DNA of 64,000 nt from Macrotrachela quadricornifera. Its lineage: Eukaryota; Rotifera; Eurotatoria; Philodinida; Philodinidae. The notes beneath the pieces were generated by a model that made no database searches, was not told where the DNA came from, and was given only the letters and a program-made list of their open reading frames with translations. Positions 12,501 to 23,904 of the stretch are shown here, piece by piece (position 1 is the stretch's first letter; the number at the start of each line of letters is the position of its first letter). The position numbers and the translations under genes are program-made. The stretch covers positions 134,406-198,405 of the forward strand of contig JAJEKB010019083.1 in NCBI GenBank assembly GCA_022393335.1. Reading direction: 5' to 3'.

Positions 12501-13249
12501 AGACATTTTTCACTCTCTTCCAATATCTTCATTTCAAAGATTGCATCTTAACAAAAGAAGATAGAATTATCGTGAACTTTTGAATTATGATAGAGCTTGA
12601 CTTGCTTTACAAAAATATCTTAGACATCATCTTCCCTTCATCTCTCTTGAAAAACATTAAAAGATTTTTTTCTTCTTTTTTTCTATGTATTTTATTAGAA
12701 GGCACATAATTAGGAAAATAATTCATAATTCTGTCGGGTTGAGCTGTTTTTCGTAGACCGATAATTTCGCCATGTAAAATATAAGAACTAGAAAACAAAC
12801 ATTATATCATTTGAAAAAGGAGGACCTAGATTTGAAAAAATATCTTTGATTGAATATAAAATAGTTTTACATTAGTTAAAATAAAAAACAGTTAAATATT
12901 TCTCACACAATTAAAGAAATGTACTGTACATAGGTGCAGTCCAAAGTACAAAAATATATAGTACATATTACTTACACCTGTATTGCCTGTGGGAATATGT
13001 ATACAGCCTCTACAATGATTCACAATCATGACTTCGATAAAATATTGTTCTTGTAATGTGGATTGGTTAATTCATCACAATGTTATGCCATAAAAACTGT
13101 CTTTCTCATGTAAAAATCAGTTGAAATTTCTACTTTAAAGATCAACAATAATCAAGATCTACTCTTTGTTTGTTAATGAATTTGCTTAATACTAAATCAT
13201 AACAACTTACCTTGTTAGCAGTTGATCTACCCATTTCTTTTGTTGACAT
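9506..13249 (-). CDS. SLC33A1: Acetyl-CoA transporter 1-like MFS protein (SLC33A1 family)
   Basis: Three exons: 13249-13211 (MSTKEMGRSTANK, donor GTAAGT), 11390-10558 and 10130-9506. Total 498 codons plus stop; human SLC33A1 is 549. Exon 2 carries the family core: VVLYTLQGATLAL in the first membrane helix, LILKLLWAPLID, GRRLTWLLP, and the diagnostic VATQDICVDGWALTL. Exons 2 and 3 join as TLI/NRGMITRATLGL, which aligns without a gap problem to the human loop between the two halves. The family moves acetyl-CoA into the ER lumen. Exon 1 is the least certain part: it is supported by an ATG, a strong donor and phase 0, but not by similarity. Intron 1 (11391-13210, 1.8 kb) and intron 2 (10131-10557) are long for this window, and intron 1 holds a large palindrome. 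The second half of exon 3 is hydrophobic throughout, as expected. Confidence 0.9.
11955..12860. repeat. 0.9-kb palindrome (foldback element) in an intron
   Basis: Two arms of about 400-430 bp are reverse complements at roughly 85-90 percent by eye. For example, 12039-12110 (around the text catggcgaaattatcggtc) pairs with 12712-12780, and 12285-12340 pairs with 12420-12460. A loop of about 40 bp lies near 12370. There is no coding content; ORFs inside are accidental. It lies within intron 1 of the acetyl-CoA transporter gene. Confidence 0.85.
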
Positions 13250-16200
13250 CGTCGTTAGTTATGATTTGCAAGATATACGTATGATACTTTAATGTTGTCG
13301 CAAATAATGATACGTACGAACATGATCGTAAAAGAAAACGATAAAACGAAAGAAAAGATACATAATCAATGAGGTGATGAGTAAGCCACGTTTTTCACAT
13401 TGTTGGTTACATATCGAGCATAACTGTAGAACGAAATAAAAAATGGCCTCTTTTCTCTCAAAGGAAGTATATAAAGAGGCGAAGAAAATTTTAAGGAGAT
13501 CTTTTATTTTTCCATTTTCTCGATAAAAGATCGCTTTTGATAGCTCTCGAAACAATCTGAAAACGTAACAAAAAATCCTAAGCTCCGCTATTTGACTTTT
13601 TTTTTATAACAGAAATCGTTTTTCTCTACTCACAATATTCTTAGGGCATTTTTCGATATCTATCATTTATGTTCAAAGAAATCTACACAAATACAACTTT
13701 ATCGTACAAAAAAGAAGTAATGCTTGTTCGAGGACTCGTTCAACTCTTTCTCGTAGAAATATCGTTTTCGAATTACCCACAGACGATGAAGTTTGACAGA
13801 AAATATGAATAATTAGTTAAACTGACCTCAGATTTGAACTTCGAACTCTTGATTACCTTCGATGAAGTTTAATGAAGGATAATGCATTTTATTGTCATCT
13901 TATTCTTCAATTAATCACTGAAGTGTAGACATACATGCAATCAAGCAAATAATTTATTCTTGCTAGACTCTTCTCAACGAGAAAGCGAATATTCACTTTT
14001 TACTTTTAAACATACTCGTATTCGTTCTGATGTTATCAGCTCGACCAAATTGTATGTATATATCATGCTGAATATTATCCTAGTCGTCTTGGAATCGATC
14101 CATGAGAGTCGCGCACTCGAGTCAATTGGTTTTGAATTGAGCAGTCATCCTATTCCGCGATGTTGAACATCAGGGCACTAATTCCGTCTGATTCCGGATC
14201 CGGAATCGCTCGTTTATGTTGAAGATTAACCTGCAATCACAATAGCAAACATGAGGGTGAAGGCAAGAAGCGATTCCGCTGAACAATTCCGGCAACGATA
14301 GTAGTTCCATCAATTCCGAAATTGGAAGGAATTCCGTGTAATTCCGTATGATTCCGGATCCGTTCACTATCATAACTTAGAAGCATACGATGAAGACTAA
14401 TGTATATATGATTCCGGAATTCCTTGGAATTCCTGGGAATTCCGTCTGATGGCGGAATTGAATCGTATTATGTTAATATCTGTTTTCGGAACCGGATGTA
14501 ACTAGATCCTAGGCGGAACTGATTCCGCTAATGTTCAACATCACGGAATAGGATGTATTCTCTTTGAATTCAGATCTTTGTCCTAAATTGAACAAAAAAA
14601 ATCTCTATCGAATTCAAATCTAAACTATCAGGGGCCCAATAAATTATGTTCAGTTTCAATTTCATTATTATTTTTGACTATATTCAATGTATGTGATAAT
14701 TCGAGATCTAGATGGTAGATCATTTTAGTTTTCTCCGGAAACTTTGCCATGGAGACCTTCGATTTTGTTTGTAAAAGGTCGCAATAAAATTGTTCATTTA
14801 TATTTTCCGTATAAATTTTGGCAATTGCTGTTCCAAAATTCAAGATACCACTCCAAATTTCAATCCTCATCCATCATCGTCGGTATGAGTTTGATATAAA
14901 CATATTGGAACAACCTTTTCTTTCTGCAAACATCATATTTTGCACTAATTTTTTCGTTATAAAAATCAAACCTGCAGCATACAAGAAAATCTGAAAAATT
15001 TCTGCAACTTTCAGAAATGTACGAATCAGGATATCTTTTTGTCAAAATTGTATGTTAAAAAAACAATAATTCTGTTCTTTTCTTGTCGTCTGAATCGACT
15101 GATGACTAATGGACTCAGGCCATATCAACATCCATGGTTGATACTGTCTAGATTTTTGTTTGTAAAAGGAATAATGGATTGAGAGAAACATGGATATTTT
15201 CTGTTGAAATATAAAATTTTCGTTTTAAATTTTTTTAATATAATTTTCTTCTAGAAATAATTAAATTTCTGCCTCACAACTCTTTTAGTGTGGCTTAATT
15301 ATACCCTATGTTTTCTTTTTTTGTTCTGTAACTTTAATTTTCGTGGATACATGACGCATATGACGTACATACATATTTCGTTCCTTTCTTTCCTTTTGTT
15401 TTCAAGTATTTCTCCAAACATTTTTTTTTCTTTTTGATGTCATTTATATAAATTCTTTCTCATCATGTTTTCTTCCAAATATGTTTAATTTTCACTAGCT
15501 TGTTCATGGAGATACAGTTGTCACTTGAAAACAAAATATTCCTTATTAATAAGAATACTTAGCCTTTTCTCATAAAGAAATTGAAATTTTCGTTTTTGAA
15601 GATTGAGATACCACTATTTAAGTTACATTTATTTTCTCATTCAATGACTTTTTGTGTTTTACCCTCGATCCATTATATATTCTAATTGGGCAGAATATGT
15701 CGATCTGCACGCACGTGTGCGGGAGAATTTTTTTATTTTAGTGTCAGATTCGGTATCTCTGATATTTTCTCTTCTTAATTTGTCTCAAAGTTTCAGGGAG
15801 AAGTTCACTTTTTTCCCAGCAGCACCGCTGCAACCTGTAAGTAGTTTCTTCAACTTTGAGCAATAGCTTAATTTAACAATGTAGTACTACGTGTCGAAAA
15901 TCTCTGATTGGCCACATTTTCAAGCTCGAAATACGTGTTTGGACGAAGCCTAGATATCGAAGACATTTGAGCGTTGATCTTTGAGTGGATGTTCTTTTGA
16001 TCTGCGACAAGCAACGAAACTATTTTTTTTCATGTGATCCATCTTCAGTGGAGAGAAAGACGCATAAATGAATATATAGTGAATGTACTCCTTGGAAGTT
16101 TTCTTCTTGTTTTGTATGTTTTTGAATTGTGAAAAAAATCATGTAAAAGTCAGTATTTCTTATATATCCCAGAGCAAAGCTATATGAGTAATATAAGTAT

Positions 16201-17351
16201 ATAGTATTTTATATTGCCCTGTAGAAAGAAATAAGACTTGCTCAAGATCTATTGTTTTTTTGACATATATATTTATATGTATACAAAATAATGTTCATTG
16301 CCAGTCGATTCATTTAGTACTGGAGTGACGGCAAAATGACACACATGTGCTAGAAAACTATAAGATTAAATTAAAAAAAGTAATATTTAAATTTTATCTA
16401 GTAGAAAAGTGCTAATAAATTATACATTTGTTCTTATTTACTTATTAAAGTTTTATTACATATCATTGCTTCTATGTGATCATTTGTACCTTGGTTAACA
16501 TGAACATTTAGATCAGATAATTGGTTATACCATAGTTATTAGATGTCTGTTTTTATGTTGCTTATCAAGTAGTGATTTCGACCATATTTATGGTTGATCA
16601 GGCTATAGTTACTAAATGTAATTATGTCACAGACAGACATAGGTGAATTGAAATTTGTAGGTCCTCGCCTGTCAGTCAAGGGAAAATATCATATTGACTC
16701 GAATACCTCAAAAATCTCACTGAGATATCAGTATTTCAAAGTGTAGTACTGTTTTCAGTTGGTGATTGCTCGTGAAAACAGTATTATTCGATGCAACATG
16801 CCATTATGCATCTAATCCAAATCGTAGATTATTTGCTTTTATTCAACTTATTTGAGTTGTGCAATAAACATTTATTCCTTTCACGTTCTTTCTTTTTTTT
16901 TTCGTAATCGTTTTATCCATGCTGACAAAACGTCATCGTGAGTAGTAACGAGTCATGTGTGGGTTTTTTCTTCTGCAGCAAATTTTTTGCGTTGGGAAGA
17001 AATCTATTCAGCGTCTCTTAAATAAGTATTTATTTTTACTGACAATGTTAATATTCAAACGAAACAAGTACGTATTATCGACACCTATCGAAAACATGAC
17101 AGTTTTAATAGCTTTGAAAAATTACGGCTCTCTAGCCATGCGTCAGATAAGATATAGTCTACTGTATTTTCTCTAGTTCGTTTACTCAGTAATACAAAAT
17201 ATTCTAAATCGTTAGTTTCAACAACAAAAAGACTGACATATTGTTTTATTTTTATACCGATATTAGTCTCTGTTTTAGAAGTTATTCATCATTTGAATGA
17301 TAATTATTTGTATAGAATATCACGTAACAAAAGTAAACAAGATTGGTAAAG
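13250..17351. other. Intergenic region between the divergent SLC33A1-like and F-box/LRR genes
   Basis: AT-rich, with T-tracts. The only structured element seen is the MITE at 14141-14562. ORFs at 13289-13555, 14628-14870, 15654-15866 and 16955-17176 are short and resemble nothing. Confidence 0.55.
14141..14562. mobile_element. MITE-like element, ATTCCG family, copy 1
   Basis: Terminal inverted repeats begin catcctattccgcgatgttg on the left and match the reverse complement of the right end (about 14529-14553) with one mismatch over 25 bp. The interior is built from degenerate ATTCCG/GGAATT motifs such as gattccggatccg. A second copy is at 61681-61842. No transposase is encoded. Confidence 0.8.
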
Positions 17352-19820
17352 ATGTCTCTATCAACTCTTCCTGTCGAATTAATTCATCGTGTATTTGATT
17401 ATTGTGATATTCAAACAACTTTATTATCGGTTCGTTATGTCTGCAAAAGACTTAATGAAATTGTCAATTCATATAATCGATTATTTCTCATTTTCAATTC
17501 CGAATATTTTTATTCCATAAGAGCAATTTCACATGTTCTTCAACCTGAAAATGTCATTTCATTGGTTCTCAAAGACGATATTGGAATAAAAAATCCAATT
17601 AAATTTTTTATTTCATTATTTCCTATTAATCGATTTACTAGACTTCGATCATTAACGCTCTATCTAGTCAATTATGATGATCTCAAATATATCTTAGAAC
17701 ATCTGAATATGGATTGTACTGTCTCCCTATCGATTCGGTCATATGAGAGAGAAAATAAAAAAATATGGCCTGTTGTTTCATCAGTTCTAGATCGATGTAA
17801 TCTTCAGCAACTATCTATGAATAATATAAATTATCAGATGGAACATATAACATGGCCTAATCAATATAAATTGAGTTATTTAGCCATTCAAGATTGTACA
17901 TTGAATGACTATCTTGTTATTCTTCATCAGTTACCAAAGTTACAAACATTCGTCATGCGACATTGCAGTTTCAAGTCTTTTGATAATACGTTAATATCAT
18001 CATCTACATCTCTATCACATACTTCCTTAACGTCTCTAACGATCACTGATTATTCTATCTCTCAAGAAAACTTTGCATATCTAGTTGCACCAATACCCTT
18101 ACTACAACATCTCAAATTGATTTCTTACAGAAACACATTCGATTATGTATTTAATGGTTCCTTTTGGCAAGAATTTATTCTGTCAAAATTGTCCGAATTA
18201 GAACGATTTGAATTTTTCTTCTCATACACTTATTCTCCAACCCAAAATTTTGTTAGTCTCGAATCAATTATTGTACCATTCCGAACAGCTTTTTATCTTG
18301 AAGATAAACACTGGTTTGTCACTTGTGCTTATGTTCCAAGATTACGTGCAATTTGGCTTTATACGGCGCCAATATGCAGTAGTGATTACACAAGTCCACT
18401 AAGTTGTCAAGTATCATCGACAGACAATATTTGCCGCCTCACTCAACCATCGATCACTGAAACATCTGATACCACTGTCGAGGAGGTATGTCTGAGTCAT
18501 CTAAATACTTTTGTCTACACATCGTTCAACACTTTGTTTATGAGCTAGATCATCATTTCACGTAGATTTTAGCAATCGCTTTTTAATTATTTTTAAATTT
18601 TGTATCTTAGAATTGCCGTTCTGAGTGTAACATTTTCCGTACAGAAAGCTGGAGCTACCGATCATTTCGGTACAATAAATGAAATAAGATTTTGTAAGAG
18701 CTAGTACAAAACTCAGTTTGTCAATGTCCTTTCTATGTCATTGGATGATGAATACTCTATAGTTACCTAGCATGTTGTATGAAGAATTCATGCAAGTAAG
18801 GTTTTGAATTTATCACAACACTTCGTCTTATACCTTTAGCATAAGTGCCTATGATCGATATAAGTTGACTGAATATTACAATATTTTATTTGTATCTTTT
18901 TACATAGACATCATTCAGTATAGTTGATCTTGGTGGGAATGCAATCGGAGATCAAGGAGCCGGACACCTTGCTGATGTTCTCCGACATAACATAGTAGCT
19001 TTACTTTACTATCTTCTTTATCTTTCTCATTTATTTCTCTTAACGTAGACAATCACTTTACTAGATTTACATGATAATAGTGTACAAGATCAAGGAGTCG
19101 AATATCTTGCTGCTGCATTACGACACAACAAAGTAATTCATTTTTTCTTTTCTTTACTATTTACACTTCTTTTTCACAGACACTTAAACAATTAAATCTT
19201 CTTCGCAATCGTATTGGAGATCAAGGAGCACGATATCTTGCGGATACTCTACAGCACAACGAAGTAATGTTCTATTTGTATCGTTTTTTGTTTCATGCAC
19301 ACTTTTCAAGTAGACATTGACTTCATTAAATCTCCTTCGAAATCGAATTTCGCACCAAGGAGCACAATATCTTGCTCTTGCTCTTCGATATAATAAGGTA
19401 ATTCTTTTTGTGTCTTTATATCTGACATCACCATTTTCTAACATAGACACTCACTACGCTACATCTTTGGAACAACGAAATTGGAGATCGAGGAGCACAA
19501 TATCTCTCTGTTGCTCTAGAACATAATACGGTGATTTGGAATTTTTTTTTCCCTTCATATTGCTTATTTATAAATCTTTCAATTTTCAATCTAGACACTC
19601 ATCATACTTGATCTTGGAGCAAATAAAATTCAAGATACCGGGACAAGATATCTCGCTAATGCCCTGCAATATAACGAAGTAATTCTTTTTTTTCCTTATT
19701 CTACATCTCTCATTTTATCCTTACGTATAGACACTCAAGCAACTGTGGCTCTGGAATAATAATATATCGTCAAATCTGGCACAACAATTGTCTGAAGAAG
19801 ATAGTCGGATATACTGCTGA
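17352..19820 (+). CDS. F-box protein with C-terminal RI-like leucine-rich repeats
   Basis: Eight exons: 17352-18485, 18908-18994, 19049-19132, 19180-19263, 19314-19397, 19447-19530, 19595-19678, 19731-19820; all introns are phase 0 and the product is 576 residues. Exon 1 starts at ATG 17352 and opens with an F-box (LSTLPVELIHRVFDY, VRYVCKRLNEIV), then a long irregular LRR-like region with RLRSLTLYLVNYDDL. Exons 2-8 each encode one ribonuclease-inhibitor-type LRR, TLxxLxLxxNxIxxxGAxxLAxAL, 28 residues in exons 3-7, 29 in exon 2; exon 8 ends the gene. F-box proteins recruit substrates to SCF ubiquitin ligases and the LRRs would be the substrate platform (inference). Joining exon 1 to the array rests on matching phase and a GTATGT donor at 18486; without it exon 1 would read on to 18548. 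The 422-bp first intron may hide a decayed repeat. If the join is wrong, these are two genes. Confidence 0.8.
18908..19820 (+). repeat. Tandem exon+intron units, one LRR per exon (7 copies)
   Basis: Six of the seven exons open with the same codon pair type ACA-(ATC/CTT/TTG/CTC), the first with ACA-TCA. Introns are 47-64 bp (54, 47, 50, 49, 64, 52) and four of six start GTAAT. Unit period is 131-149 bp. This shows duplication of whole exon-intron units, not only of coding repeats. Confidence 0.88.
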
Positions 19821-21590
19821 TTGTACCTTTTATTTTTACTAATCAAAAATAAATGATTCATTCTAGATTTTGAGTGCACTTCTGCTGATATAGATCAAAC
19901 AGATCATTAATTTCGACTTTTTTGACAATATCATTGAAATATCAACTACATATTTCACGTAATTTAATAAGCCAGAGAATGAGATACTAATGAATCGCGA
20001 TGACTCTTTCGAGACAATGTAACTCACTTATAATCATTATAAATCAGTAGAGTTCTAAAATCGAGTCCCATTATTGATAAAACTAATTTCTACTTTGAAA
20101 ACTATTGTGCAAATGTTTGACTGTATGTATCTTCTATCTTTTTTGAATTTTCTTACTTATTACGAAGTCTACAAGTTCAATGTCACTGATCATAGCGCTA
20201 CCATTGAGATTAATATTATAGTCAATCAAACTCAACCTAATAGCGGTGCAACAACAAAAAAATGCAGTGTTTTCAGTAGCAATTGTTGCTACAATTGAGT
20301 TTAAACGCTGAGAAAAGCTGAAAAAAATAAAATAATAAGAAAATTAGAACAAAACAAATTATATGAAAAAGTCAGGTGAGAGAGATTTACGCCCTATTTG
20401 AAGGCAATATTAAAATATATATATTTTACTTTTGTTGAAGGCTTTCTATGCATTTATTTGACTTATACATTGGTTAACAATCTTCTATTCGACCATTCAC
20501 TATCGATCTATTTATGTATATGTAGAAATATTGTAACTATCGTAGACTCATTCAAATTTGATGCAAACAATTGCTGTCAGTATAATAGAGATAACCATAA
20601 TCATTGATTCTGATGTGAACACTGGTATCATTTTGAAATACTCAGTTAGCATAACGACAAACATGAACAAGAATTCTAAAAGTAAACAAAAATATCAGAA
20701 AACTCTTAATTTTTACTCGAACTTTTGAGTTACATTTGACTTTTCTCCATTGTTCCTGCTATTAACTGTGAAATTTTTCCATTGTAGAAGAATGTTTACC
20801 AAAACATCGATAGTTGTATTGCTCAGTATTAATATTTCAGATAATCGATTGTCGAAAAATGAACTAATTACTAACATATGAAAGGTTGAATAAAACATTT
20901 GATATAATTCATCGTATGTATGCTACCAGCGAAACGTATCAGATAGAAACTGAATCAAATAATGAAAAGTTGATTCAAAATGAACATTGTTGATTAATAT
21001 CTTCACAAATAAATTGTTGTCTATGAATAAATATTCTCATGACAAGATTTCGTCGAATACATGATATAGTTTTTTTTCTAATTATCAATAATAGGAAGAG
21101 ACAGGTCAACTGAGATACAAAAAGATTCTATAAGGATATTTTATTCTCTTAAAAAATGTGATAGATGATAAATCGTGTTCGTATTCAAATACTAGTAGTC
21201 ACTAACTAGATAAAAATCTTCATTGTTGAACACGAATGTCATTCTCTAGTTTTGAAAATAATCAGGTCAAGTCGGAAAAATGAAGCCTGTTGAGTTCTAT
21301 ATAATTTGGTTTAACAATCAAAAACTTGCGTGTAATATAAAAAATATTCTTCAAATTTTGGTCTCGATAAGCTCTAATAAAAAACGAACATCGAATAAAA
21401 ATTTAAGCAGAGATAAAGTACAACGGTCATTTATCATGATAATCGTGACATAGACACTTTTACATTGTTTTGCTGTTTCTATACGAGCTGGTACTTTTTT
21501 TTCCTTTTATCTTCTGCCTGCCTCTTTTATATGATAACATCTTATTATCTGCTCTATTCATATGACCACATTTCATTTGTGTCCAGAAAC
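19821..21590. other. Intergenic region between F-box/LRR and GH51 genes
   Basis: AT-rich; no supported gene or clear repeat. A polypyrimidine stretch and CAG end 4 bp before the GH51 start codon. Confidence 0.55.
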
Positions 21591-23720
21591 ATGTTTGTGA
21601 TGAAACAAGTAAGATATTTCTTTTTGATTACAGCTATTTAACTTATCTGATATTTAGATTCTTCTACCATTAATTGTTTTTATAGCTTTCATTGTAACAA
21701 TATCATCGAGTTCGTCTATTGTCAATGAAAACAATATTAATGTTGTTTCACTTCATATTGAAAATGCCAATATTGGTCAAATTATTCCATCTACAATGCA
21801 TGGTGTTATTCTTGAAACAAATGTTAATAGAGATGATGATGGTGGTTTATATGCAGAACTTATCTATAATCGTGCTTTTCAAGGTTAGTCATTTTTTTTA
21901 TTATACATATACAGATGTCGAATGAATTCTATTTAGAAAATGATCGATCACTTGATGGATGGTCATTATTTGGACAAGGATCAATGGGTCTTAGCACTTT
22001 TCAACCTTTATCAAGTGCTTTACTAGTTCATTTGAGATATTCGCTTACCGAAAATTCAACTTCACCTTCTGGTTTTCAAAATGGTGGTTTTTATGGCATA
22101 AATATTCGACCTCAAAACTATACGACAAGTTTCTTCTATCGATCATTAGGAGAAGCATATATACCAGGTGGTAAATTAACTATAGGATTTCGTGATTCAA
22201 CTGGTCAAATAACATATGGCATATCTACAATTGATGTATCGATAGCTCCTGTTGGTACATGGTTTCATTTTTCTTCCAATATTTCTGTATTTAATGGTAC
22301 TTCATCTACTAAAAATTTTTACTTTATTGAATTTCCTCCAGGTTCGAAAGGTGATTTTGAATTTAATATTATTTCCTGTTTTCCATTAACTTATAAAAAT
22401 CGACTTAATGGTGCTCGTATTGATATTGCACAAGCATTTGCTGATTTAAAACCTGGATATGTTCGAGTTCCAGGTGGTAATGATCTTGAAGGTCTTACTA
22501 TTCCTGAACGTTTTATTTGGAATAATACAATTGGTTCTCTTGAAAATCGTCCAGGACGAAAAGGAACATGGACAGGTTATAATACTGAAGGTTTTGGATT
22601 GATTGAATTATTAACATTTGTTGAAGATATTGGTGCAATACCTATTCTAGCAATTTATGCTGGATATTCATTAGATGGAAAAGCAGTAATTCAAGATGAA
22701 CTTCAACCTTATATTGATGAAGTTATTAGAGAATTAGATTTTTTGACTGCTTCTGCCAATAATAATAGTATGGGTGCTCTACGTGAACGTTTAGGTCGTA
22801 GTCAACCATTTGATATAAAATATGTGGAAATTGGTAATGAAGATTTTTTTGCTACAAGTTCATACAGTTATCGTTGGCCAGCTTTTTACAATGCTCTTTC
22901 ACAACGATATCCTAATATAACATTTATTGCAACAACAACTCAGTCTATTAATTCTCCACCAGCTGTTGATGATCATGATTATCAAGTTCCATTATATTTT
23001 ATAGAAAATTTTCGTCGATATGAAAATATTCCACGACCAAGTCCAAAAGTTCTTGTAGGAGAATTTGCAGTTATTAATGATGATGATTCAAAAATTACTA
23101 ATCCATTTGGAGAAGGACGACTTGATTATCCATCTATTAAATCTGCTGTTGCTGAATCGATTTATCGAATAGGATTAGAACGTAATTCAGATATTATTAT
23201 TGGTGGTTGTTATGCACCAGTTCTTCAGAATATTTTTAATACACAATGGACACCAAATTTAATTGTCTTCAATACTAGTTCAGTCATTAAATCAACATCA
23301 TATCTTGCTCAAAAAATGTTTGGACAAAATCTTGGCAATATTATTCTTAATTCTACTGCTACAAATGGTTCTTTTACTCATCAATCTATACAAAAAGGAC
23401 AAGAAGGAGATGGTAAACTTGGTAATCTTTATTTTGTTGCAACAAAAAGTACTAGTGAAAGTACATTAATCCTTAAACTTGCAAATACAGATCCAAATGA
23501 TACTTATATTCGAGTACAAATTCAAGGTACAACACTCTGTGTTGAAGGTTTTATGGAAATTTTGTCAGCTGGTCCTGGTGTTGATCCTACAACAATACAT
23601 AATACTATCTCTAATCCAAATGCTGCATCAATTTTTAGACATTCTTTTTGGGCAATTAATGGTGCATTTTCAATCACAATTCCTTCCTGGAGTGTTGTAG
23701 TTATTACTCTTCCTCTTTAA
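21591..23720 (+). CDS. Alpha-L-arabinofuranosidase, GH51 family, secreted
   Basis: Three exons: 21591-21608, 21658-21883 and 21937-23720; introns of 49 and 53 bp; 675 residues. The first exon gives only MFVMKQ and splices into a hydrophobic signal peptide (ILLPLIVFIAFIVTISSSS). The mature protein starts with the GH51 fold opening, MHGVILETNVNRDDDGGLYAE and LIYNRAFQ, then a carbohydrate-binding-like segment (SLDGWSLFG...). The TIM barrel follows with VRVPGGNDLEG, the acid/base Glu in VEIGNED (about 22825-22845) and the nucleophile Glu in VLVGEFA (about 23050-23070). A C-terminal beta domain ends in SFSITIPSWSVVVITLPL-type sequence. The enzyme removes terminal arabinofuranosyl groups from arabinan, arabinoxylan and pectin. 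Acceptor 3 was placed at ATTTAG (21936) because the earlier CAG gives a stop in this phase. GH51 is rare in animals, so horizontal origin is likely. Confidence 0.93.
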
Positions 23721-23904
23721 TTTTATTGTCAAAATTTTCTCTTCAAATAAAACAAATGCTTTTTTTATTAAAATACTGATTTTTTTGGCATGTAATAATA
23801 TCTACTAGAATAATGATGTTAGATAATGAATGTATTCTACAAAAACTACATCTGTGAAACGTAAATGTTGAAGATAAGAAAGGTGATGGAGATATTTGTA
23901 TACA

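Noticed and set aside
11565..12798. ORFs inside the SLC33A1-like intron
   Set aside because: They fall in intron 1 and partly mirror each other because of the palindrome.
13289..13555. 88-codon minus-strand ORF upstream of the transporter start
   Set aside because: More likely 5' flank or UTR; no family similarity.
18600..18720. Possible extra LRR exon in the first intron of the F-box/LRR gene
   Set aside because: Only a faint resemblance (VLSVTF...GATDHF), without the N-x-I or L-x-L pattern and without a clear donor.
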